From Diphasiastrum complanatum (lineage: Eukaryota > Streptophyta > Lycopodiopsida > Lycopodiales > Lycopodiaceae), in the NCBI GenBank assembly GCA_029204225.1, contig CM055095.1:57806865-57870864 (forward strand): a DNA stretch of 64,000 nt, written 5' to 3'. This document shows, in pieces, positions 44,983 through 55,624 of the stretch. Made by a program: the position numbers and the translations under genes. Numbering within the stretch: the stretch's first letter is position 1; each line of letters begins with the position of its first letter. The notes under the pieces are model-generated. The model saw nothing but the letters and a program-made list of their open reading frames with translations. It was not told the DNA's origin and made no database searches.

Positions 44983-47900
44983 ATGGGAACGAAAGAGGTC
45001 GGCAGAATGTGGAAAATGCGAAGTTCAGCAGAGTGGAAAGCGTGTGAAAAAGCAATTCGGAGTTCATTAGACGGATTGTTCACTCGCAATGGCATGCTAC
45101 AAGGCTTGCACGCAGTTATACCTCCCGCTTGCGCCGCACTGACCTTTGAGTTGACACTTCTGCTGTATCAGGTAACTGCACTTTTACATCAGATCCTCGT
45201 TTCTGTATCGTTCTTGCAAAACATTCTTTAGGCTACTGCTATATATTTCAATGTTAGCTTTAAATATGGAAAAAGGAGAGGGTATGGTGAAAGGGTACAG
45301 GAAGAGTTATTGGAGTATCTTGTGCAACTCCGGTTCTGGGACCGATGCTGGGATGCGTCGCTGTAGCTTCTGCTTCAGTGGCGTCTGCTAAGGTATCTCT
45401 CCCAGAATACGTTCTTTGTTCTTTTACTTAGATAATACTTGTATTTTTTGTTCTCGTTCTTTATCGCCACACCTTCGGCTGCATAAGTTCACTGAAGCTA
45501 TTTCTTGAAAAAAGCAGCTTTGTTTGGATCAACTAAAATCATAGCTTTGGAAATCATAAGCAATCGATGGTGTCAACGAGGGGATCCAGACTTCGTCAAT
45601 GGAGCCTATCAGTAAACACTATATTCAAAGAATGAAAAGCAAGTAGGTGAAAGACTATTTCTAAGAATAATGAAGGAAGTTGATCTTCTATTTTCGTAGA
45701 GCTCCTTCTGTATGACCCGTCATTCTGGAACAATACATCTGTTCAATAATGATAGTCCAGCTATACAGCAACTAAGTCGACATCTTGCGTTCAATTTCAT
45801 CTAGCATTTCTAAAAACGAAGCTATTTGACTGCTGGATTGGAATTGTGACCGCAATCGAGCTGCCATTGTACTGTCAAACGAGCTTGGACTGCTATTTTT
45901 AACAGAGAATGAGAACTCTTTGAGTTGTAAATGTCTTAGCTGAAATGTTATTATAGAAAATCAGTCCTGATATGTAAGAATTTGCAGTTCAATAGGGAAG
46001 CTATTGTCATGAATGAGATTACGGCAGTCAATGCTGATAAGAAACCTTCTGAACTGATTCTCTTGCTGGGATGCCCCCCTCTCAATTGCGACTGCGGCCA
46101 ATGTTGAATTAATGCGTTTCAAATCTAGAAATTTAGTAGCCTTCCTTCCTTCAATTTTATTTAGGACACCTCATCGTTGTCCCTATTTCATCCCATTTAT
46201 GCTGATTCTTACAAAAAGGACATCAGCTTGCTTGTGCTTATTCTATCAGAGTTTCCTAGTAAGACTGGACAGGTCGTACTAGTGGTCTTCAATGCGGTTG
46301 TTTTGCAAGAATATTCACTCTTTCCAAGCCACGAACTTGTCTTCCTTGGAAAATAAACTCAAGGCCACCAAATATTCTACCGTGGGACTGTAATACTATG
46401 TTGTTGCTAAATTAGCAGTAACCTTGAACCAGCCAATTATCAGTCATCAATGTGTCCAAACCAGCGAGCTTAATTTGAACTATATATTCGTGCCTTTTCT
46501 GTTACTCCTCATCCTAGCTTGAGCTATTCTTGCTTGCATATTCTGGACTCTTCGGGAAAAAAACCTCTATTTTTCAAGCATTTCTATATCCTTTGTAGTT
46601 TTATTAAGGATTTGAACAAGTAACTAGTCATTAGCTCTTTAGATGCTGCAGCCTGAAACTACAATAGCAAGTTCAGTTTTCAACTAAAGCTCAATCTCAA
46701 TCTTTCAAACGTAGAGTTTTCAATGTCATGACATGTGAAAGCAATGACTGGTTTTCTTTCAGTCCGTGGGGAACCAAAATTCATCCTGTATGTGAATTTT
46801 GCTAGTTTTCAATGAAAGTTTTTGTTTTTAACATGGTTGCATCATGCATCACACATTTTTTAAAATGGGTTCATGCATGTGTCAATACATTCTTCAACAT
46901 CATGTTCAGTTTAAGTATTGCTATCTAAATTCCAGATTTTATGCTATTTCAGGTTTCTGAAGCACTTATAAAATCTTCTTGTACCAACTTAAAAGGGGAC
47001 GATACTAGTTATTGGTCCAATCACCTTTTCTTGCATGCGGTCTTGGGAGTGATCGCTTTCAAGGTAGTTACCTTCCTATCATCAATATATTCAGTGCTGA
47101 AAAGATTACACAGACCTAGTTTCAAAACGAAACTATCGTGTATTAGCACCAGAATGGCGATTTTCGCCTGCCTTTTAATACTCGAAGTGCTTTGGTTCTC
47201 ATTTTATCATAAATGATAAACTTTTCTGGAAAGAAGTAATCTACGCTCATCCTCAACTAGACATACATTCATTGAGCTGGCTGTTGATGTTTAGTCTTTG
47301 CTTTCATTTGTGGGTTGATAGTATGTTGACCTGTAGATGAATTGAAACTTGAAAAAAATTATGAGACTTTTCGGGCGAAGCAGACACTACAGATACCACT
47401 TTTGTATTAATGTGCAGTTGTCCCTATGCCATTTTTTTTTGTTAACTGCAATATTGTGTGAATAGAAGGTTGTGGTGTCTTTCAAGAATTGGAATGAAGT
47501 TATGAAATCAAAAGTGTGCTTTCCCTTACAAAATCCTGCTCCATAAGTGCGTGTGAGTACCGAAGATCAAGAATAGGTTATGAACTTAAGGAGGAGGCTT
47601 CAACTGGGCTGTCTTGCAGAAATTAATATTTGGAATTTTGGACAGAATAATCAGAGTTTCCCTATGTGAAGCTTTTGGATTTCCCCACCACAGCTGACCT
47701 CCTAAAAGGACAAAAGTACCATCTCTGAATTTGAGGTGTGAAAAAATAGCTGGTTCATTGATCGCAACTAGTTTTACATGGGGGTATAGCACATTTGTTC
47801 GGCTAGGCTAAAAGGTTTTTTGTCTTAAACACTCTAGGTTTTTCCATCTAGGTCATCCACAAACCTGCTAGATGCTATGTGAATCAATAGTTTTGCCACT

Positions 47901-50900
47901 CCTAGTCATAATTTGTATGTTTCATATATGTTTTGTAATAGTTTCCCACACTCTTCATACCCTTCAGTTTTCTCCGAAGTTGGAAAACAGGCATGTATAG
48001 TAAGTAGGATTTGCCCACTAGCTCACATGAGCAGAGTCTCCATATTCGTCATGAATCGACATAAGCTATCTGCATCACCAATAGAAAGTGCATAGCAAGC
48101 AACCTAACATGCACACAGTTAAGGACATTTTACTAGGCCTGTTATTGCTCCCCTAGTTAGTGCATTGTTAAGATCCCCATCGATTGAGTATAGTGCCTTT
48201 AGCTTGAATAAGGTGATTTTAAGCATGATTCTAAAGTGGCTCCTTGGAAGGTTCCCTTAAGGGCCTGTAAGCTAGTATAATAGTTCTCTACTAGGCGTTA
48301 TTGTTAGAGAAGCATTTTTCATTTTGTTGATTTCGTGGTCATACGACACTTCCTCTCATGGTCGCGTGGACAATTCATGGGTTTTAACTTGGATTGAACA
48401 TGGAAGTTGATTTGGAAGTCTTTAATGTATCGTGCGACAATCTTGAGCATTTTATGCATGCCATTGGTATGTAGACTCTGTTTTAGAATATTTCTCAAAA
48501 GCTCAAAATGCATTGGTAATATACTCCTAACATCTCATCATAGTTGTTGCATTGATGTAGAATAGAGGTAGAATTAGTATTTGTTGCATCAATGTAGGGT
48601 AGATATAGAATCAGCATTTCCATAGATACTTGTCAATTGCTCCCTCATCCTATCTCGAGTAGTTTGAAATCAGGTTCAGATCTAGGTGCTTGAGATCAAT
48701 AGTAGGTAGAGTAGTGTTTTCAAGCTCCATTGAGCTTTTCAGATTCTGTATGTGCATTGATTCCATACTTAGAAGCCCGTTCCGAGCAAAATGGGTCGGA
48801 ACGTTCCGTTCCGTACATTCCGTACGTTCTGGAACGCACAGGGTCAGAACGTTTTTTCCAAAATAAAAAAACAGGTGCTGCTGGCCACGATCTTCATACT
48901 TCTTGAGAATACATTGAGCGATGCTTGATGATACATTGCGGGATGCTAGATATCAGAAACGCTGGAAAACATACAGTTCAAGCAGAAACAAATTTGAAGA
49001 AGTTACTAACTATCGGTTACTTTCACGTCCTACACATGTCTGTCATACTCATTTGCGTGTATTTTTTCTAAGTATGGCTTTCTGTTGCTACTGTGCTATT
49101 TGTCACTGCGCTGTGCACATATTCAGATGACTGGACCTTTCTAAATCTTCGTTGCATTCCGTATCTCGGTTATGCATGAAATCTAAAGCTATATTTGAAA
49201 ACTCACCCTCTATCTAGATGTCCGTGCCTTGTCTGACGATAATGCATATCTTGTCTGACTGCTAACACAGAGCTGCTTATAGCCAAAAAAATCTCGCAGA
49301 ACTTAACAAAATTCTTGCAGCTCCCGTTGATCCTAGAATAGCTATCTGAGCCACGTTCTTAAGCTCTTGCTGATCCTAGATTAGCTATTCCGTTCCTTAT
49401 CTCAATTCCTTTGTTAAAAAATAACATATTTTTAAATTTTTTTTTTTGGTCAAGTTCCGTTCCGTTCCGGAACGGGCAACTAAGATTCCATATAATAGTT
49501 CTATGTTTCCCTAAGTGGGGAAACATTCGGAAGAAACATTTCCCCGTAACAGAATCATATTGTTTGTTTAAAGGACAACTTGGACCTTTTTTTAGCAAAT
49601 TTTAGTTCTTGTTGACTTCATTACGATATAATCTGTCCCTTGCAATGTGAATCACTTTCTCCCTCTCTTCCACATGCACTGTATTAATTATCTTGCACTG
49701 GTTTGCTTTTGTGATGATGTGTTGTTTCCCCATTTCCTGTTTCCCTTTTCTCAATTATTGTTTCACATTTCCTGGGTGGGAATTGTTTCCAAAGCTACGC
49801 TCCATATATGTCTATTATGTTTTGCATCTCTATCTATATATAGTATTTTGATTATGCAGTCTGTGAGTGACTTTGTAGGAGATGCTTAGTAGTTTTCCTT
49901 TGTAAGACTTGCCCATCAGTGCCATGCTGATTGTATGGTGTATTTTGTAGGGGAGTTTAAGGTCGATGTATGTCATTTTGGTTTTTTTTTTCATGTGGTA
50001 GTCATGCTGTGAGAAGTTCCAAAAGTAGTTGCATAAGTTTTTTCCCCTTCCCAGAATTCTTGCATGTTCAGTTGATGTTTTTCTTGAAAAGAAATTCAAC
50101 ATTTTCAGGATTTTAGAGCAGCTGAAGTTTTGAGCTTCATGCTGATATGCAATTTTTTGAATTTTCAACTTTTTGCATTTAGACATGTGGGTGTGAGTAG
50201 TTCATGTGTCTCACACCATTTGCTAGAAATTTCTTTTTATCAAAAAATTTGTTAACTTTGTTAGTTATCGGAGCATCAGCTTGGTGCTTGTCCTCAATTT
50301 TAATGGTTTGGGTGTTTTTTAACTAATTTTTTATTGGTCAGTTGAAATATTTTCTAGGAAGCTAAAATTTTAAAGTGCTTAACTTCTTGCAACTTGCTTT
50401 CGAATTGGAAGAAAAAAAGATTAAAATCTAGTCTGGTTCTATTGCCATTGTATAATTTTACCTTGAATTGTTATGCTACTCAAACCTCCAACTAAACGTT
50501 AGTGTGAAAAGTCCAACTTCTAGCATCAACTAGTCGGTGTTACAAGTCTAATTTGAACCATTGCATATTTTGATTTGATTTTATTGTAAGACTTCTCATA
50601 TTGATAAATTTTGGACTATATTTTGGCTCGATTCTTATTGAACTCTTAAAGCAAAATCTAATAAGGTTTGGTAGTTAATTTTATCAGTAATATTGAGGTC
50701 AAGAGTGATAGATACACCATTTTCAATACTATATAATTATGCAATAAAATATGGTTCTAACACCAAGGCAATTACTCGCACTAGGGCCTTGAACTACTCA
50801 TATTAAGCATTTTCGCGTGAATTTCTTGCACTGAGCCTGTGCTCACTATAAATGGTAGTTTCTGATATTAAAGATGTGGTGCCAAAACTGTATCTTTTCT

Positions 50901-51053
50901 TAGAAAATCAGCTTCCACATTTTTCGAGTTTACAGTCCCTTGAGTTTATTTCACTTTGATAATTGGTTAATCTTAGTTCAGTCAATGCAGGCATGGGAAG
51001 ATGAGATGGAGGTTGTTTGGGATTATCTTGTGGAGTCCATTGTTCATGCTCAA
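44983..51053 (+). CDS. Predicted multi-exon host gene, unrecognised small membrane protein
   Basis: Exon 1 is 44983-45171 (63 codons, from MGTKEVGRMWKMRSSAEWKA to LLLYQ) with donor CAG/GTAACT. Exon 2 is 45294-45392 (33 codons, GTGRVIGVSCATPVLGPMLG onward) with donor AAG/GTATCT; its acceptor lacks a good pyrimidine tract. Exon 3 is 46953-47063 (37 codons, VSEALIKSSC...LGVIAFK) after a TATTTCAG acceptor, donor AAG/GTAGTT. A weaker exon 4 is 50991-51053 (21 codons, AWEDEMEVVWDYLVESIVHAQ; acceptor ATGCAG, donor CAA/GTATGT). All junctions are phase 0. An alternative last exon at 49861 (SVSDFVGDA then stop) is also possible. Exons 1-2 encode hydrophobic, Gly/Ala/Ser-rich stretches like membrane helices. 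I do not recognise the family, and the 3' end is uncertain. Confidence 0.45.
48768..49484. mobile_element. hAT-like non-autonomous DNA transposon in intron 3
   Basis: 717 bp bounded by 17-bp inverted ends: left CTTAGAAGCCCGTTCCG, right (reversed) CTTAGTTGCCCGTTCCG, two mismatches. Both sides are flanked by the same 8 bp, ATTCCATA (48760-48767 and 49485-49492); an 8-bp duplication is the hAT hallmark. Subterminal clusters of GTTCCG/CGGAAC (48800-48860 and 49455-49475) fit transposase-binding repeats. No transposase frame is present, so it depends on another element. An internal duplication of TGATCCTAGA(A/T)TAGCTAT occurs near 49330 and 49369. Confidence 0.85.
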
Positions 51054-51767
51054 GTATGTATAGATGAGCCATTAGATGAATTTGTAACTTGTAGTCTTGC
51101 TATTGTTCCGAGATGATTGTGTTGATATGCATGCATAAACCAGAGTAGTGGCAACTTGGGCATGAGATACGATTCCAATTGTTCATACATGCAGCTGATA
51201 TATAGCCATTGGTTTATTCAACTCTTTTTGTGCTTCATCCAGTCTGGATAGATGATACTGTTGCTGCTATATCTTATGCATTTGCAAAACAAGCTCCTAT
51301 TCTTGTCATATGGCATTCTTGGTCCTATCTTACTTGCTTGAGATGCTTTGTGCTCTGTCATATACTTTGGTGATGCCAGCTCCTGTTGATGCTGAATGTG
51401 ATGCATGGTCTTGTTGGCAAGGTTGAGATCTCTTTGCAATTATAGATCCAATTGTGCTTCCTACTGTATGATCTGTGTTGCCTATCTCACTAGTTTGGTA
51501 TACTTTTGCACCAATTCCTCCTGGTGATGATTGACATTCATGTTCCTTACAAATAGTGTGGTATGCTTGTATGTGTCCAACTCTATCCATGATCACTCTT
51601 ATGTAGCAACCTTTGCTGATTAGCCAAGTATCTAACTATTCCACTTCTTGTTGAGACCACTCAACATTCACAAACCTCTACAATTGGGGATCTCTGTGTT
51701 GGTATGAGCTTTCTCCTCTAGTACTCTCATTCTAAACTTCAAGCATTGGAATTTCTAGTTTCTTGAT
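51054..51767. other. Non-coding DNA after exon 4 of the predicted gene
   Basis: No further in-phase exon with good splice sites could be identified here. Open frames are short and uninformative. Confidence 0.35.
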
Positions 51768-52241
51768 ATGATGACATGGGTGCAGCACCATTATTTATGT
51801 GTTGTTTTAGTATTGCAACGACTTCTATTGGTCCATGATGTAGTGACTACTCTTTTTCGAATCTACTATTGGTCCACATGGTGGGCACCATCTCTACTTG
51901 TATTTAATAGTTGTCCTACGACATTCTTTGACCATGTTGGTGCCTTTATTTGGTATTCTTGGCCCTTATCATTGGCATGGGACATATTTGCTTACAATGG
52001 CTTATCTATTAGACATGGTTGGGTAAGGTTGGGGAATCTTAGCCTTGATTCCACAATAGCTGCCAAGAAGGTTGTCTTAAGGGACATATTTGCTTACAAC
52101 GGCTTATCCATTAGACATGGTTGGGTAAGGTTGGGGAATCTAAGCCTTGATTCCACAATAGCTGCCAAGAAGATTGCCTTAAGGGCCTCAGGACTAGGTT
52201 TTGCAGTTATAATTTTGATGTCCATGACTATCTTTGTATGA
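51768..52241 (+). CDS. 157-codon open frame with a duplicated 34-residue segment
   Basis: An open frame ending in a hydrophobic tail, ASGLGFAVIILMSMTIFV, just before the stop. Residues encoded by 51979-52182 are two nearly identical 34-residue copies (DIFAYNGLSIRHGWVRLGNL...). It could be one or more 3' exons of the gene at 44983 or an unrelated fragment; no homologue is recognised. The upstream part (before 51979) is less protein-like, rich in Trp, Phe and Leu. Confidence 0.3.
   Translation: MMTWVQHHYLCVVLVLQRLLLVHDVVTTLFRIYYWSTWWAPSLLVFNSCPTTFFDHVGAFIWYSWPLSLAWDIFAYNGLSIRHGWVRLGNLSLDSTIAAKKVVLRDIFAYNGLSIRHGWVRLGNLSLDSTIAAKKIALRASGLGFAVIILMSMTIFV
51979..52182. repeat. Exact-length 102-bp tandem duplication
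   Basis: 51979-52080 and 52081-52182 are about 94% identical by eye, both starting GGGACATATTTGCTTACAA. The unit length is a multiple of three and keeps the frame open. Confidence 0.93.
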
Positions 52242-53469
52242 GATGCTTAGCAATGGTGTTCTTTTGTAGCAATCGCCCACCTAGACAAGTTATTGTACTC
52301 TCTTAGGGGAATTCTACTTCATCATCATGTTACTGTTGTTGTTCTTATGTGATGTACATCCATTTTTGACTCCTAAACACTTTCTTACTTCCACTCTCTA
52401 GTGCTAACAATGTCGTGGCTTATATGTCAGTACCTCCACTCGGAAAAGAAAGGAACTATTGCTGGTTTTTTATGAATAAAAAAGACCAAATTTGAAAAGT
52501 AGAAATCCATCTTAAAACCGAAGATCACTCTTCCAAAAAGTCGACTGTTATGATCTACAATGATGTTGTGTTTGTCTTTGGCTCTCTTTTGTATATTGGA
52601 ACTATGGACCTTATTTCAACTAAATGTTTGTATAAGTTGTTTTTTTTAATCACATGTTTGAAGCATGTGCAGACAATGCTTCACTTCAATTTGGCTACAT
52701 GCTCGAGTACTTTTTACCCTATTTTTCCACGTTACAGCTGTTAGTATGTTTATGACTGATGGCTAATGGCCAAGACCACATTGTTCATTGGATTCTAGAC
52801 TCTCAACTATGCTTTAGATTCAATCCATAGGACAACATGGAGTTAGTGATTGCTACTATTTTAAATAACCATGAATGAAGTGGATTATAGCTATGACTTG
52901 CTACTCTTGATTATGGAACTACGAGATTCATACAATAGTGAAATTCTCCATATTGTTGTATTTGACTCTTAGTTGTTGCCTTCGATGGCTGATTGCTTGA
53001 GTACTTGTTAACTAGCCTTTGCACATTATCACATTAGTGAACTAATTTCTGATGGTTGGCTAATGACCTTCAATAATCTTTTATTGGCCTCATTATTCCT
53101 AGTGATGTACTTGTCATCTTTTTTAATTGATTACAAGAATGTCCAAACCGTTGGAGTTCAACCAAAAGAGAAGCCAAAGGATGCCATTTGCTTTTCTCTT
53201 GTTTTATTCTCAATAAGTGCAATGTTGAAGACACTTTCAAACACAATATACACATACTAGTGACTACTATGCTCATTGCTATCTAGACTACAATATGCTT
53301 GAAAAACAGTGTAGCTCAAATAACATTCTCAAGTGAAAGAAATAGTACTAAACAGCTCGATCATATAAATTGGTCATGCTACTTTCTAGAGCTTGCTAAA
53401 GAACATGGAAAAACTTGTTTGTTTATTAGCCACACTGATTAACGTCTTGAACATGGCTCAATGAAAATC
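52242..53469. other. AT-rich DNA before gypsy element H
   Basis: No gene or recognised repeat. Short frames on both strands lack motifs. The border with H is the TGTTATG at 53470. Confidence 0.4.
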
Positions 53470-53832
53470 TGTTATGAACAGATTCACATGTATTAGTATC
53501 AATTTTGCATAAAAAACAGCAAAAGGCATTCAGATAGCATTCTCCAACTAAGAAATTGTATGAATATCAATGGCCGTCGATAGCTTAGGCAGATCTCCAA
53601 AATAGTACAACTCCCCTACAAGAAGCCCAAGACTCAAATGATAAAAAACTAGCAAATGACAAACACCTCCCCTCATATTGATTTTGAGGGAACATGAAAT
53701 TCAAAAATTAGGGCCAAATATAGAAAACCATGTAAAATAGTATTTCTAGGCTCGTCACATGTAATATAAACTATGTGTCCATTGATATTGTCGAAAGTAG
53801 AGAAGTATGGACTATAAGGCGTGTCCATAACA
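53470..53832 (-). repeat. Element H 3' LTR
   Basis: 363 bp with inverted ends TGTTATG...CATAACA. Its first 64 bp match 63937-64000 with several differences. The minus-strand polypurine tract continues outside it, split by element G. Confidence 0.82.
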
Positions 53833-53841
53833 CTTCCCCCT

Positions 53842-54514
53842 TGTTGCACACAAGCTCACAAACCCTAAGTAAATACACAGAATTACCCAGCAAATCCGTC
53901 ACTTTATTAATCTCAAGCCAATGTACATAGATCAACAAGCAAACATGAGAGCTCTGCTGCAAGTCTCCTCCCAACCACAGCTGCATAGGAATACCATAAT
54001 CATAATCATAATGAGGAATGCCTAACAAGGCTCACCCTATATCCCCTCAAGCACCCCTTAAACCTGACACATCCTAACGTCGACACATGGCAAACTCCAT
54101 GCATAGCCGACACTTGCCACTTTGCAGTACCCTGACACATAGGCAAGCTAGTAGGTGGATAGTTTGACACGTGTCACTCATGCATTGGACCAAGTGTTCC
54201 AATGAGCATATGACACGTCCTGTTGACCCGTCCATTGACTGTCCGACAAGTCACTCATGCACTGGACCAAGTGTCCCAGTGAGCATATGACACGTGTCAC
54301 GTTGACCGGTCAACCCTTCCTACTTTTTAGGAGGTCAGTCTAGCAGACTCCCATGAGATCCAGTACCCCCTTGGCCATCTCGGATTTAGTCACTATAACA
54401 GATATTTACATTGTAATTTACAATTGTCTCCACAGGCCGATGACTTAGCCATTTACAATTTAATAATTACAATTTACCATACATTGGGAAAAGGGATTCA
54501 AAGTACATGTGACA
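53842..54514 (-). repeat. Element G 3' LTR
   Basis: Plus-strand limits TGTTGCACAC and ATGTGACA. It contains a tandem duplication of about 78 bp near 54165-54300, bracketed by the 12-bp palindrome TGACACGTGTCA at 54165-54176 and 54288-54299. The minus-strand polypurine tract GAGGAGGGAAGGGA lies at 54515-54528. Confidence 0.93.
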
Positions 54515-54526
54515 TCCCTTCCCTCC

Positions 54527-55576
54527 TCAGATGACATCGTCCTCGATGGCAAAGTCTGGATATTGTGCATGCAACCCATGCGCGGTCTCCCAGGTAGCAT
54601 CAGTGAGAGGTCGTCCATGCCATGCAACCAAGTACTCACGGAGCAAACGATTCCGCAACCGTCTATGCTTCCGGTCCAATACTCTCGCTGGTCCATGCAT
54701 CACCTCCCCATGCTCCTGAAACAATACAAGGCCATCAGCCAACAAGTTATCACCATCATGTAAAACCTTCTTTAAGCGTGAAACATGAAAAATAGGATGA
54801 ACCTTACAACCAACAGGCAAATCCAATTCATAAGCAACGCTATTAATCTTTTTAACAATTTTCCAAGGTCCACAATATCTAGGTGACAACTTATAACACT
54901 TCCCTGTCTTTAGGGTTTTCGAGTCCTTTGGAATCTTGAGAAATACCATATCTCCTTCCTCGAACTCTCTTGGCGTACGATCCAGATCAACATATGTCTT
55001 TGCCCGATCCATCGCCGCTTTTACATTTTCCTTTGCTAACTCCAACATCTGTTGCATGTGAGTTAGAAATTCCATAGCACTAGGTGTCTTATGAGGCATA
55101 CCTATAGTAACTGGATTGGCTGGTCTAAAACCATAATTTAGCTCGAAAGGACATATCTTCGTAGATGCATTCTTTTTATCATTATAGGCAAACTCCAACA
55201 ATGGTAGGTAACGTTCCCATTGCGTTTGCCTTTCACTCACATACGCCCTAAGCATGTCTTCCAAGGTTTGGTTAACTCTCTTAGTCTGCCCATTTGTTTC
55301 AGGATGATCAGAACTACTCATTCCCAAGTGCACCTCTAACTTCTCAAATACTGCAGTCCAAAAATTGCCTGTAAAACGAGAATCCCTGTCAGGCACAATG
55401 GATCTAGGTAATCCATGAAGTTTGAATACATGCTGTATAAACAAATCAGCCGTACCAGGTGCATCAATCTTATTACTAGTTGGGATAGAATGAGCCATTT
55501 TCGTGAGTCTGTCAACCACAACTAGGATAGCATTATGTTGTTGTTGCGTATGCGGTAAACATGTAATAAAGTCCAT
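54527..55576 (-). CDS. Element G integrase core and chromodomain-like tail
   Basis: 349 codons. The core has ISMDF (first Asp), LVVVDRLTKMAH, IVPDRDSRFTG (second Asp) and HPETNGQTKRVNQTL. At the catalytic Glu (GQTER in relatives) the codon is AAG, Lys, at 55280-55282, so the enzyme lacks its third acidic residue. The C-terminal part has the GDMVFLKI...YKLSPRYCGPWKIVKKI SH3-like block and then VLDRKHRRLRNRLLREYLVAWHGRPL...TWE, a chromodomain-type tail thought to steer integration. The start lies upstream; a stop at about 55577-55620 separates it from the zinc region. Confidence 0.92.
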   Translation of the reverse strand: MDFITCLPHTQQQHNAILVVVDRLTKMAHSIPTSNKIDAPGTADLFIQHVFKLHGLPRSIVPDRDSRFTGNFWTAVFEKLEVHLGMSSSDHPETNGQTKRVNQTLEDMLRAYVSERQTQWERYLPLLEFAYNDKKNASTKICPFELNYGFRPANPVTIGMPHKTPSAMEFLTHMQQMLELAKENVKAAMDRAKTYVDLDRTPREFEEGDMVFLKIPKDSKTLKTGKCYKLSPRYCGPWKIVKKINSVAYELDLPVGCKVHPIFHVSRLKKVLHDGDNLLADGLVLFQEHGEVMHGPARVLDRKHRRLRNRLLREYLVAWHGRPLTDATWETAHGLHAQYPDFAIEDDVI

Positions 55577-55624
55577 GGAAATACTCTCCTATCTCCCTTC
55601 TGGTATAGGTAACGGGCGTAATAA

